From positions 1 to 64,000 of the forward strand of contig PDHQ01000019.1 of NCBI GenBank assembly GCA_003339415.1: DNA of 64,000 nucleotides, in the 5' to 3' direction. This document shows positions 43,624 through 54,616 of the stretch, piece by piece (positions within the stretch are counted from its first letter, which is position 1; every line of letters starts with the position of its first letter). The notes below the pieces were generated by a model, which worked only from the letters and a program-made list of their open reading frames with translations, was not told where the DNA came from and searched no databases. Source of the DNA: Ophiocordyceps camponoti-saundersi (nom. inval.). Lineage: Eukaryota > Ascomycota > Sordariomycetes > Hypocreales > Ophiocordycipitaceae. The position numbers and the translations under genes were made by a program.

Positions 43624-46350
43624 ATGCCCAAAGTCAAGCAGTACTCGGCAGCCTGGCTGTCGGGTGACGCCCCAGGTCGACAGCTATTCGAGCCTTCTGC
43701 CGACTCGCTTCGATACCGCGCCTTGTCTCCGTCGTTTACGTCCAGGAAGCAGCCGTTCTGCGGGCCTCGACGAACCATCGCCCGTCGTGGGACTGAGGTC
43801 TTTGTCGCTGTCGGGAGGGAGATTCGATGGGCTGACCTCGTTTACCTCCGCGATGACTGGTCTTCCAAGCAGCCGCGCACGAGAGGCGGCGTCCGCGTCA
43901 AGAGAGAGGATGACGTCTTTGATGGGATCGACTGCGCCGCTGGCTTTCGCGTAAGGATTCCCCCCCCCCCAAATCTTGTTCTTCCTTGAAACAATCCGGT
44001 AACTGACGAACCATAGACGCTCAAAACACCTGTGGCCGACGATATTCGCCAACTCGTAATTTCGCCTGATGCCAGTCACCTGGCTATTCTCACGACGCAC
44101 ACAGTTCATATCTGCATTCTTCCCGATTCTTCCCACCTCACCGACCAAGACAAGGGACCAATGCGTCCCAAGATCTTCACTCTCGGGCCCACCACTCACG
44201 TCACTTCTCGGTCGGCCATCGCCTCGGTCGTGTGGCATCCGCTAGGAGTCAAGGGCTCTTGCATCGTCACCGTTACCACAGACGCTATTGTCCGCCTTTG
44301 GGAGCTGTCGGCGGTCGACCGCTGGTCCGCCGACAAGCCCGCTACGTCCATCGACCTCAAGAGACTGGTAGACGGAACCACCTTGGACCAGGACTTTGCC
44401 GCCCCTTCCGTCGCCACGAACAAGGCTTTCTCTCCGGACTCGTTCGAGATGGAGGTGGCCGCCGCCACTTTCGCCGCCAAAGGGTCGGGTGGCTGGAGCC
44501 CCATGACGCTCTGGGTCGCCATGAGAGAGGGAGACGTTTACGCTCTCTGTCCCTTGCTGCCGAAGCGCTGGGCCCCGCCGCCTACACTGATCCCGTCCTT
44601 GTCCGTGTCGGTCGTGGCCAATGTAGCCGCCATCGAGAACGACCCGTCTGTCGACGAGCGGGAAAGACTACTGGCCCAGCAGCAGTTGCAGTGGATGACT
44701 GATCTGGACGCTCAAGAGCCCCAGGTGCTCGACGGCGGACCTGGGGAGCGCCAGGTTCAAGTGTACACGAGGCCGGAGCGTCCGGGCGCCATCCCGCGAC
44801 TGCAGGGACCGTTTTACCTCGTCGCTGACCCCGACTCCAGCGACGACTTGGATACCATGATCACCGATGTGCTCGTTATTGGCAAGAAGACGGAAACGGA
44901 TCGTCTGATGATGGGCGAGGACGACCAGGACCTCGACTTCGGCGATATAGACGACCAAGGTCTGTCCCTCAACGTCGTCTGCCTCGTCTCCACGAGCGGT
45001 CAGGTGCGCATATATCTCGACGTCGACGGTGTTCAGGCACAATGGCTACCCCCCAAGGACCTCAAGCGGCGGTTAGAGTCGCCGAGCCTCCTCGCCTTTC
45101 AGGCCATCGATACCATGAGCCCTGTCGAGGTCAGCGACGAGGGCTGGCCCGTCTTCAGCACGGACGTGACGTCGCGCTACAACTTTTTCGTCACGCACCA
45201 CGCCGCCATCACTTCCATCTCGCTCACGCCCTGGGTCTTCCGGCTCGAGGGGGAGTTGGCCGCCGAGCAAGAGGCAGGCGCCGACTTTCGCATCGGACTG
45301 TTGGTAAAGGCGCAATCTGGTAGGGACAGAATCTTTGCGCAACCGACGGCCGACGTGTCGGTGCCGCTGGCCGGCTGCGTGGCCATCCGCGACCCGGATC
45401 TAGGCTACTTTGTGCTCTCGGCGACGCCCTACGACGCGGTGGCTCTCACGCTGGAGTCGCCCGAGGTGGATCTGGCGCCGACATGGCGGCTCGAGACGGC
45501 ATCGCCGTCGCCGGGCTCGCCGGCCGGCAGCGCGATGGCGCCCCTGGACTTTTACGAACCGCGGCCGGCTTTCAACCCGCCCTACGCTTTCGAACAGGAC
45601 TCGGCGCTTCCGACGCTGCTGGAGCGGCTGAAGACGTCACGGCACAAGACGGTCGTGGGCCAGGAGGTCAAGCTCAGCCCGTTGACGCTGCAGATCCTGA
45701 CCGAGGCGCACAAGGTGCTGAGCGAGGAGACGTTCAAGCTGGGTCTCGCCGCCGCCGAGCTTTTCCGCCGATGTGAGCTGCTGCAGACGGAGCTGCGTGA
45801 GCAGGTGTGCAAGGTCAACGAAGTCAAGGGCAAGGTGGACGCCATCAGTGGCGCGGGCCGCGGCGACGACGACTCGGACAAGACCGCCTACGACCGGCGC
45901 ATCGCCGACGCGCGAGAGCGGCGCGACAGGCTGGCGGAGAGGGTCGACGACCTGCGCAAGCTCGTCAACCGGGCGACGGCGCGCGAACTTAGCGTCAAGG
46001 AGCGCGCTTGGGCGGACGAGGTTCGAGCGCTGGCCGGCAGCATCTTTGACGAGGCCGTACCGGGCCCGAGGAGCCAGCTGGCTAGGCAACAGTGGAAGAG
46101 GAGACTCGAGGAGGCCATCGGTCTGCGGGCCGAGCTGGTGGGGGACGCGGCCGAGCTGGCCAGGGAGGCGGCCGAGGGGGCCAAGGACAAGGATAACCCG
46201 AACAACAAATCGTCGAGGGCGAGCGAGCTGAGGATCCCGAGGGAGATTCGACAGCGAAAGATGCAGCAGGTTCAAGGCCTACTATCGCGGGAGTCTGCGC
46301 TGGTGGAGGCCTTGACGGCGCGGTTGGAAAGGCTGCAGACGGAGATGTGA
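43624..46350 (+). CDS. NUP82: Nucleoporin Nup82 (Nup88 homologue)
   Basis: A cytoplasmic-side nuclear pore subunit that anchors the mRNA export platform. Exons 43624..43950 and 44017..46350 (66-bp intron, GTAAGG...ATAG) give 886 aa. The N-terminal half reads as a beta-propeller (LVISPDASHLAILTTHTVHI, IASVVWHPLGVKGSCIVTVT, DAIVRLWELSAVD, TLWVAMREGDVYALCPLLPK). A long helical C-terminal part with heptad-like charge (about 640-886) is a coiled coil for binding partner nucleoporins. Fungal Nup82 diverges quickly in sequence, so the call rests on architecture plus the WD-like strand patterns and is likely rather than certain. Confidence 0.82.
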
Positions 46351-47021
46351 GCGTTGTTTTTTTTTGTGTTGTTAGGCATCTTCATAGTTGATTCTCTCTC
46401 TTTGTCGGTGGGCGAGGCTGTATATCATGACACACACATTTCTTGCCATAGTGGGCGACGGCCGGTGTCTGAAGGTGTTGTTTGTTTACTAGCGGAAGAC
46501 CACTGCGAGTATCAGTATATGTATTATCAAGTCTGAAGGCTGTTATGGTGCTCAAGGGAGGTTGAAGAAGGGGGGTTTTGCTGTAGAGTCGTCTATCGTC
46601 GAAGGCCTGAGTCAGTTGCCGTTCGGGTGGAGCGGGGCCGGGTCCCACTTTTTTCGGTGCCGGAAGCCGAAGCCGAAGCCGAAGCCGGAGAAGCAGCTTG
46701 CTTCTTTCAGACGAGGCCGAGGATCACTCACTAATCACGGACTTCAAGTGAGTCTTTGAGCGTAAAGAATCGACTCAGAGCTGTGTAGAGGGAAGAGCAG
46801 TGTACATAATAAGAAGAAAGAGCCTTAAGAAATAATTCATAATTGACTGTCAATAATCCTCATCAAAAAAGTATCTTGTCCGTCTCTCTGTCTCTCTCTC
46901 ATCACAATCATACAATACAACTACAGTCTCTCCCCCTCCAAAAAAAGAAGAAGCCTACTCCTTTTTCCCCCTAAGTAAACGATGAAGCTACTCCTCTTCC
47001 AACTTCAAAAACACACGCATC
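46351..47021. other. Convergent 3' spacer
   Basis: Between the stops of NUP82 and the Kex2-site precursor gene. It includes a short AAGCCG hexamer repeat (about 46666-46686), CT repeats (about 46880-46902) and a poly-A-like run near 46940. No gene seen. Confidence 0.55.
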
Positions 47022-48412
47022 TCAACCCCTCTTCGGCGCCGGACCCTCAACCATCTCCCGGCCCTGACCCTGCTGCTTGTCCTGGGTAGCCTGCTGAAGC
47101 TGCTTGAAAGCGTTGAGCAGAACCGCCTGCTCGAACTGGCTGCTGCTGTCGCTCTGAGGGGCCTGAGGGGCCTGAGGAGCCTGGTTCGCGCGGTGCATCT
47201 GCTGGTACTGGCTTCCCTGTCGGTTGGCCCGGTTGGTTCCCAGCAGGCTGGCGAGGTTGATGTTGTTGAGGTTGAGGAGGCCTCCCAGGTTGCGGCTTGC
47301 GCCGTCGCGCTTCTCCAGCTCGTCCGTTACCTGGTTGACGGTGTCGTAGGCTCCCTCCGTTACCCTGTTCACGGCTCCGTCTTGGGCGAGGAGGGAGTCT
47401 ACGAGCGGGGTGAGGCTGAGGGACGAGTCTTGCTCGGCTGAGAGGCCGTTGCCGAGCGAGTTGAGGAGGATGTTGTTTAGGTCGAGGATGTCGCGCTTCT
47501 CCATCGGCGGTTCTTTCTCTTCGGCTGGTTCGGAGCTGGCGGCTGGTTCTGCGCCTTGTTCTTCTTCGGCTGTGTCCGTCTCTACTCGCTGTTGTTGCTG
47601 TGGCACTTGCTGTTGCTGCTGCTCCTCCGTCTCCTGGATCGACTCCGGAGCTTCTTCGACTTCGTCATGCTGAAGGTGAGGGTGATGCGGCGGTTGAAGC
47701 GAGATGTCGGCGTCGACGTCCAGGGCCGGCGCCTTGGAAAGCTGCTTGCCCGTGTTGGAGAGCAGGCTGTTCAGCTGAGCGGTGCTTCCCGTCTGGCGGC
47801 CTGAGTTGACAAGTCCGTTGCCTAGAAGGGTCTTGAGTAGGCCTCCGACGAGGTTATCGCCGACTTTACCCTGAGACTCTCCGCTCTCCTCTCTCCTCTG
47901 CATGTGTTGACCGTTTCCTCCGTTGAGCGCGGCTTCGAAGAGGGCGTTTGCAAGCTCGTTGTTGAGAAGATCGCCGAGGACGGAGCCGAGTTGGTCGTTG
48001 GCTGCCTCGTCTCTCTTGGCGAACTGCCTTTCGCCTCCGCCGAGGACGCCGACGAGGAGTCTGCTTAGGACGTTGGGGTTGTTGGCTACGACGTCGCCGA
48101 GCATGTCTCCTAGGGAGTTGCCCTGCGCTGATTCTTGGTCGTTGGCTTCGCCTACGAGGTTGTCGACCATGTTGACTGAGTTGTCCACCAGGTTGTTCTC
48201 CGTCTTCTCGAGGGCGTCTGTTGTCATCTTTGCGTTCTCTAGGGCCTGTGCTTTGAGGCTTGCTTCCGTGTTCTGTTTTTGGTTGGTTAATTCTCGTTAG
48301 TATATTGTTCCATAGTCTTGGTTATTATCTCGATGTGTGTGTGTTATGGGCTCACATCCACGGGTGAGGCAGAAGCCACGGCGAAGAGAAGAGAGACGGT
48401 GGTGAACTTCAT
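47022..48412 (-). CDS. Secreted Kex2-type multi-site precursor protein
   Basis: Exons complement(47022..48272, 48356..48412) give 435 aa; the 83-bp intron (GTGAGC...ACAG) restores the signal peptide MKFTTVSLLFAVASASPVD. No known domain and no Cys in the mature part. Five dibasic sites punctuate the chain: KR about 105-106, RR 145-146, KR 278-279, KR 340-341 and KR 433-434, the first four followed by Asp or Glu. Segments between sites share Leu/Asn/Gly-rich amphipathic stretches (LGDLLNNELANALFEAAL, NGLVNSG, LGGLLNLNNINLASLLG) without being exact repeats. A Gln/Glu-rich spacer (about 225-275) separates them. This resembles fungal Kex2-processed secreted proteins, but cleavage and products are inferred. 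The reading frame is otherwise unbroken. Confidence 0.78.
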
Positions 48413-49863
48413 GGTGTCGAGTTGGCGGAGTCGGAACGGGGGATGAGAGAGTGTGTGTGGTGGTGAGATGAGGAGGAGGGTGTCTTTTTTGTCTTCTTCT
48501 TTGTCCTGGTGAAGGAGGTTCTTCAGAGGAGGGTCGTTGAAGAAGATGAGAGAGAGGAGAGAAGAAGCGAGAGAAGATGGTGAGCTTGTCTGGAAAAGAA
48601 AGGTATCAAGTCGGAGGACCGGAGGACGAGTTTATGTAGTCGAATCTCATGGCAACTCCGATGCTTCTTCGTCGGCCTATCGACGTCGTCTCGGATTCCA
48701 CCCGCTGTCTATCATGGGACGGGAATGAAACCCCAGCCGAGGGTGGAATTCCGCTCTACAACTGCGGCCCGTCTTTTTTCTTTCTTCACCCCTTTCTTCT
48801 CCTCATTCCTGCACTCGCCAGATGAGCTGGTAGAGGAGGACGAGGCTAGACAAGGCCACCGCATCTTCTCTACGCGTCATGTCCACCCGGGTTTTTCTCT
48901 TCTCCATGACCTCCAGTGTCCTTCTTCTTCCTTCTGAGATTGTTGTTTTCCCTCCTTCACTCCCCTTTCTATTCGGTCCAGCTTATCCGAGACATATTTA
49001 GTCCCGTCTTAGTCGACTCAGCGCGACGAGCTCCGAGACGCGGGACACGAAGAGGCGATGCGGAAAACCCTTTCTCTACATCCATCCCAAGACAAGTAAA
49101 CAAAATGAAAGAGTACATTTCTTACTAAGTACAAAGTCTTTCTGCCTTGTCAGTCAGCTCGGAAAGAGGAGGGGGGGGATGATGCTAGGAAGTTTAGCTC
49201 GACGACAGGAATGGCGTAGACGATAGTCGTAGGAGCTTCAGGAACATGAACGGAGAGTCCGGGTAAAAACAAACAACAGGTTTCGGCATCTTCCGTTTCG
49301 CGCGCGCGCGAGAGAGAAGAGATGGGGGGTTTCCTTCTTGGTTTCCTTCTCGGGCCGGTTCATTAACAGGCAGCGTTGAGGATCGCGGATAGGATGAGCC
49401 TTGAGGGATACTGCGTCATCGTGTCGGAATGGGTGGAGAGGAGACGGGATTTGAGCTGTGTTCTTACGCGTCGAGGAAACTTGGCTATAGATGAATGTGA
49501 GGGAAGTCAAGGCACAGAGCTGGTGAGCGAACGATGGAAGAATGGTGTTGTGACGTTGATGATAGTGCCTCTGGGAGGTCACGTGGTGCTGAGAGCTTTC
49601 ATCCGAAGTCGCGACTCCGGAGATCAGGGCAGATCCAGCTACCCTACACCATCCCTTTGTCCATCAATTCGTTCTCAGCTCTTTCGCGATGCCCTGAAAG
49701 AGCCCTTTCAAGATTCAGCCACAGCCAACATGATCAATCGACTACTGCTGCTAACTAACGGTCAATCGGGGGCTTTATCGATGTCTGATTGCACATGACC
49801 GTCCGTCCATCTTACTGTTACAATGCAAATGCACCACCGTCGTCATCATCGTCGTCATCATCA

Positions 49864-49899
<36 letters not shown>

Positions 49900-49984
49900 C
49901 CCCATCTCCAGCCCAAGGGCGACCTCCTCCTCCTCCCAACTGTTCCCCCTACAGTTCCCCCCCCATCACCGTTGAAATACCACG
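48413..49984. other. Intergenic spacer
   Basis: A divergent region between the Kex2-type precursor and the phosphoesterase. It contains GTCATCATC repeats (about 49843-49866) directly followed by a CT run (about 49867-49894), plus an ambiguous GC-alternating CGCGCGCG (49299-49308). No gene supported. Confidence 0.55.
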
Positions 49985-52426
49985 ATGCTCAAAAGTCTCG
50001 TCACTCTGCTTCCAACGGTCATCGCCTGCGGACTCGACAGCTGCTACGGTCCCGTAAACCGCGTCGAGCACGTCCGTCATGTGAAGCGCATGCAGCCGGG
50101 CGCGTCTGACGCCGTCTACGGGCCGAAGCGCCCCTTGGAATGGGGCCAGGTCAACTTCCTCCACACGGTAAGGGCTGCTTGCTTCCTTGGTAGCCTCAAA
50201 CTAAAGGGCAAACCGTCCAGACGGACACGCACGGATGGCTCGAGGGCCATATCAAGGAGCGCAACTACGGCGCCGACTGGGGCGACTTTGTCTCATTTGC
50301 TCGTCACATGAAGGACAAGGCTTGCCAGTTAGGCGCTGATCTTCTCCTCGTCGACACCGGCGATCTGCATGACGGCACCGGCCTCTCGGATGCCACGCCC
50401 GTCGATGGCACCGAGTCCATGGCCATCTTTGACCAGATTGACTATGATCTGCTCGCAGTTGGTGCGCTTTCGCATCTCCGTATCATGGCTTGATCAGGGC
50501 CTCTGACGCAGCATCATCGCCACAGGTAACCATGAGCTGTACCTGTCCGAAGTCACCTATCAGATGCTCAACGATTACGCCCGGAAATGGGGAGACAGAT
50601 ATGTCACGTCCAACGTCCAAGTGCTGAACCGGACGTCGGGCGAGTATCAGTACTTGGGTGCGACCCATCGCTACTTTACTACGGCTCAGGGCCTGCGCGT
50701 TCTGGCCTTTGGCGTCCTCTTCGACTTTACAGGTATGCCCGTCTTATCTCGTAGATTTGAGAGATGATGATTCTAGGGGCGCGGCGGCTGACGCTTGTCC
50801 AATTCAGGCAACTCGAATGCCTCTCGCGTCATCAAGGCCGCAGACATGGTCGAGCAGGAATGGTTCAAGAAGGTGCTGCTGTCCAAGACGGGGGCCGTTG
50901 ACCTGTTCGTAGTCTTGGGGCACAACCCGGTGCGGCCGACGGAGCGCCTAAACACGCTCAAGGTGGTGTTTGATGCCATTCGCGCCGCTTACCCGACGAC
51001 GCCTATACAGGTCTTTGGCGGTCACACCCACGTCCGAGACTTTGCAGTCTATGATGACTCGTCTGTCGCTCTCGAGTCTGGCCGCTACTGCGAGACGCTC
51101 GGCTGGACGTCAATCTCCGGCTTCAACTCGTCCAAGGCCAAACTGGTGGGCGTGGACAAGGCTTCCCGCCCGGCCCGACCCGGGTCGAAGTCGGCGTTTG
51201 TGTATTCCCGTCGCTACCTGGACTGGAATCGCAAGACGTTTGTCTATCACTCGCAAACAACGGACAACAAGACTTTTGATGTCGACCCTGGCCGGCGGTT
51301 GACGAGCGACATCAGCAAGGTGCGCGAGAAGCTGCGGCTGGGCCAAGTCTACGGCTGTGTGCCGCAGGATTGGTGCGCCTACTGCGCGCCTTTGGACGAC
51401 GAGAGCAAGAACATCTTTCCCGGCGTCATCTATCCGGCCGCGAGGTATGCCGTCGTCAACAAGAGCCGAGCTGACAGGGCGCGCACCATCCTCGGCAACA
51501 CGGGCGGTATCCGATTCGACTTGCACAAGGGGCCGTTTACGCGAGACGACAGCATGATTGTGTCGCCGTTTCGCAATACGTTTCTGTTTATTCCTGACGT
51601 GCCGTTTGACAAGGCGTCTGAGCTACTGGACAGGCTCAACCGCGGCATAGCGGACAAGAGACATGTGGTGCCGACGGTGGCCGGCTTCAGCGATGTCTGC
51701 ACAGACCCGACGCTGGGTTACGTTGGCGAGATGGGTAGCGGCGGCGGCGGAGGAGGAGGAGGAGGAGGAGGAGGAGGAGGAGGCATCTTTCGTCGTCAGG
51801 ACTCGGTGACTCCCGGCTACGTGACGACGGACGACTGGGGCGACGACGGTACGTGTGGTGGTTGATGTTGTTGATGATGATGATGACCGAACCACACGCA
51901 GCGGACAAGGAGGGCTGACGGGGGATAACGCAGGAGACGATACGGAGCACTCGAAGATTCCGAGCTTCACGATAGCCAAGTACTGGGAGGCGCGGGCGTC
52001 GTTTCCGGCGGACGGGGGGGATCCGGAGGTTGTGGATGTGGTGTTTGTAGACTTGTGCGTGTTTTTTTTTTCCCTTTGTCGTCGTCGTCGTCGTCGTCGT
52101 CTGCCTGTCTGATGAAGAAGATGATGAAGATGAAGAAGATGAAGATGAAGATGATGGCTGACTTGCTTTTCTTTCACAGCATCAAGAAGCGCGTTCTCGA
52201 GCATCTCGGCGAGGGCTTTGGCGAGGACATGGTGCATTGCTACGTCGACTGTAACTTTACCTCGCAGGGTGAGTTTTTTTTTTCTTCTTCTTCTTCTTCT
52301 TTCTTTCTTTCTCTCTCTCTCTTCTCTCTCCTTTATCACTGTGACTGACATGTACATACAGACTTTCTGATTCCTTATGCCGAGTGGGCGTGGCAGGCGA
52401 AGCGGGATGACTGCGCGGTGGTGTAG
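49985..52426 (+). CDS. Secreted calcineurin-like metallophosphoesterase / 5'-nucleotidase family
   Basis: Seven exons, 49985..50167, 50221..50461, 50526..50732, 50808..51848, 51934..52054, 52180..52268, 52362..52426, give 648 aa. A signal peptide (MLKSLVTLLPTVIAC) is followed by the dinuclear metal motifs: DTHGWLEGH, VDTGDLHDG, GNHELYL (completed only after intron 2), LGHNP and GGHTHVRD. A second domain contains ILGNTGGIRFDLHKGPFT and RNTFLFIPDVP, the pattern of the 5'-nucleotidase C-terminal domain. The closest characterised relative I can name is the yeast YHR202W-type protein. A GGA repeat (about 51744-51783) encodes a run of about 15 Gly in a linker. All introns are 53-125 bp with GT/AG and consistent phase. 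Substrate unknown. Confidence 0.9.
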
Positions 52427-53409
52427 TTTTTGTGTCTGTGTCTGTCTCTCTTTTCTCTCTCTCCCATTCTCTCTATCTGCATACATATTATATACATGTA
52501 TAAGAATAGTAGATATGAATCTGGTCCGTGATGACGATGATTCCTTTTTGCACTCCCCTCCCTCTCCCCTTCGGAATATGCTCTCAACCGTTTAAGTGTA
52601 ACCAACCAACTAATCCATCCATCTATCCATCCATGCTTATACCGTATATATGTATATGTAAATGCATGATTCCGATCAAAGAGAAGAGAATTGAATGAAT
52701 GAATGGCTGTGAGACGAACGATCAAAAGCTGAACACCATTCCAAACAACAACGGCCTGTTTTATCATTGGACGAACAGAAAGCGCCTACATAGTTAGTTA
52801 GGCAACAAACGACAAAGACGCCACCACCCATTCTCATCTCATCTCCGCCTCCCTTTTTTTCTTCCTTCTTTCTCTCTCTCTCCCTCATGTTACTTCTTTC
52901 TTTTTCTTTTTCTTCTCCTATCTAATTCCCCCCCCCTCCCTTGTCTCTCTCTGATACTGTGCTGTTTTACTCTGTGGCGGCGCTTGTTCTGCGTGCACGA
53001 GGACTTGTGTGTGTGTGTGTGTCTTGGGCGGTTGGTTGGTTGGTTTTGTGAATGGGTGGTTGTGTGTGTGTATATATATAACCCGTTTGGAAGCTGTCTT
53101 TCCATTTTCTCTTTGAGACAGGAGTTGGTATCCAGACAGACAGACAGACAGACAGACAGACTGCAACTCACTCGCTCACTTCTTACTTCTTACTTCTTAC
53201 TTCTTACTTCTTACTTCTTACTTCTTACTTCTTACTTCTTACTTCTTACTTCTTACTTCTTACTTCTTACCTCTCACTTGCTCTCCTTTTCCCATTTCTT
53301 CTTCACCTTGTCCTCCTTGATATCATCATCATCATCATCATCTCCAACTAAATTCACCTTCATCTCCAACTCAACAAGAGAAGAAAGAAAAAAAGCAAAG
53401 AAAGAAGCC
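52427..53409. other. Spacer with dense microsatellites
   Basis: Upstream of the lysozyme-like gene. It carries GT repeats (53006-53022), a CAGA run (about 53133-53161), a TTACTTC heptamer array (53178-53270) and an ATC run (about 53322-53341). The frame is open back to 52984, but that part is repeat-encoded and not credited as protein. Confidence 0.6.
53178..53270. repeat. Heptanucleotide array (TTACTTC)n, about 13 copies
   Basis: Thirteen near-perfect copies of a 7-bp unit, 140 bp upstream of the start codon of a secreted protein gene, so probably in its promoter or 5' UTR. Confidence 0.95.
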
Positions 53410-54129
53410 ATGAAATACCCTCACAACCAAACCACCATCACCACCACCACCCTCCTCCTCCTCCTCCTCACCACCCTCACCCCCCTCACAGCCGCAACGC
53501 CCAACCTAAGCAGCACGATCCTCAAAATCGACCCCAGCACATCAACCTGCTCAACAAAAGGCGAATGCCGCACCGCCTCCCAAGCAGCATCCCACCTCCT
53601 CCCCTCCTTCCAACGACACGGCGTAGAATGCAAGCAAGAAGCAGCCTGTCTCACAGCCCTGATCCTCTTCGAAACAGACCACCTACGATACCAACACAAC
53701 GTCTTCCCCGGCCGCGTAGGCCAAGGCACGGCCAACATGCAAATGTGCGGCTTCAACGTCGAGTACGCGTCTTCAGATCCAGAGTTGAAGACCTGTTTTC
53801 CCGACGTGGTGCCTCAGGGCGCCCAGCCTAGTGAGGATCAGTGCAGGAGGGCCTTGAAGTGTATCCTTGAAAGGGATGACAAGTCGTTTGATACCCCGGC
53901 TTGGTTTCTAAAGAACAAGTGCGATAAGCCCTTGGTTAGGCGCAAGCTTAGGGAGGGCGGCATCGCTGGTTGCGCCGCTTACTTGAAGGAGTGTGTTGGT
54001 GTCGATGGCTCGGATTCCCAGAGGGCGGCTGTCAATGGCATGGCGTACAAGGCGTTTGGCGTTACGGAGGCGACGGCTTGCGTGCCGCTGGATGAGCAGC
54101 AGCAGCAGCAGCAGCATCCCAAGTGTTAG
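53410..54129 (+). CDS. Secreted Cys-rich protein, possible lysozyme-like fold
   Basis: One exon, 239 aa. A strongly hydrophobic signal peptide (about 12-29, LLLLLLTTLTPLTAA) leads to a Cys-containing mature chain (C47, C53, C74, C80, C113 and more). The core FETDHLRYQHNVFPG followed by GQGTANMQMCGF resembles fungal secreted proteins with an ETGxxxY...FPGRxGQGTRNMQ pattern, where the Glu may be equivalent to a lysozyme-type catalytic acid. I know no established function for that family, so the enzymatic idea is tentative. A Gln run precedes the C terminus. Base use shifts inside the gene: the first half is C/A-rich and the second half G/T-rich at degenerate sites. Confidence 0.75.
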   Translation: MKYPHNQTTITTTTLLLLLLTTLTPLTAATPNLSSTILKIDPSTSTCSTKGECRTASQAASHLLPSFQRHGVECKQEAACLTALILFETDHLRYQHNVFPGRVGQGTANMQMCGFNVEYASSDPELKTCFPDVVPQGAQPSEDQCRRALKCILERDDKSFDTPAWFLKNKCDKPLVRRKLREGGIAGCAAYLKECVGVDGSDSQRAAVNGMAYKAFGVTEATACVPLDEQQQQQQHPKC

Positions 54130-54616
54130 TTGACTGGCTGGCTGCCTACCTGGGGCATACCTACCTAGGTAGGTAGGTAGAGATGGGGGGCGTAAGGGGG
54201 GGAAGGGGGGGAGAGAGAGAGAGGGGACATCATCGGGAGTCTAAGCGGGCTTGGACACTGTTTGTGGCGCATCATGACTTCTTTCGTTTAGTTCATCAAC
54301 TTCTTTCATTGTATCTCTGTGTCTCTGTCGCTAGGTATTCTGCCTCTCTTTCTCCCTCGCTGTTGACATGCATAGACGGATTCAAGACCCTTTTCATGGT
54401 CCTCGTATGCCTGGAAGACGACATGACAGATACCCTAACCCTCTCTCTCTCTCTCCGTCTCTCTCCCCCCTTGCTTCAGACAGGCACACACATGCAGATG
54501 CATCAATGCTCTGTCGTCAATATAGAAAAAAACGAAGAGAGACTCTCTCTCTCTCTCTCTCTCTCCCAACCTCTCACATCATAGTCATCTTCTCATAGTC
54601 ATCATCGTCACAACTC
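54130..54616. other. Convergent 3' spacer
   Basis: Between the stops of the lysozyme-like gene and STE11. It includes ACCTACCTAGGTAGGTAGGT (about 54159-54180), G-rich DNA and CT runs (54442-54470, 54542-54567). No gene seen. Confidence 0.55.

Noticed and set aside
52984..53409. N-terminal extension of the lysozyme-like protein
   Set aside because: Encoded by GT, CAGA and TTACTTC repeats; starting at 53410 yields a proper signal peptide.
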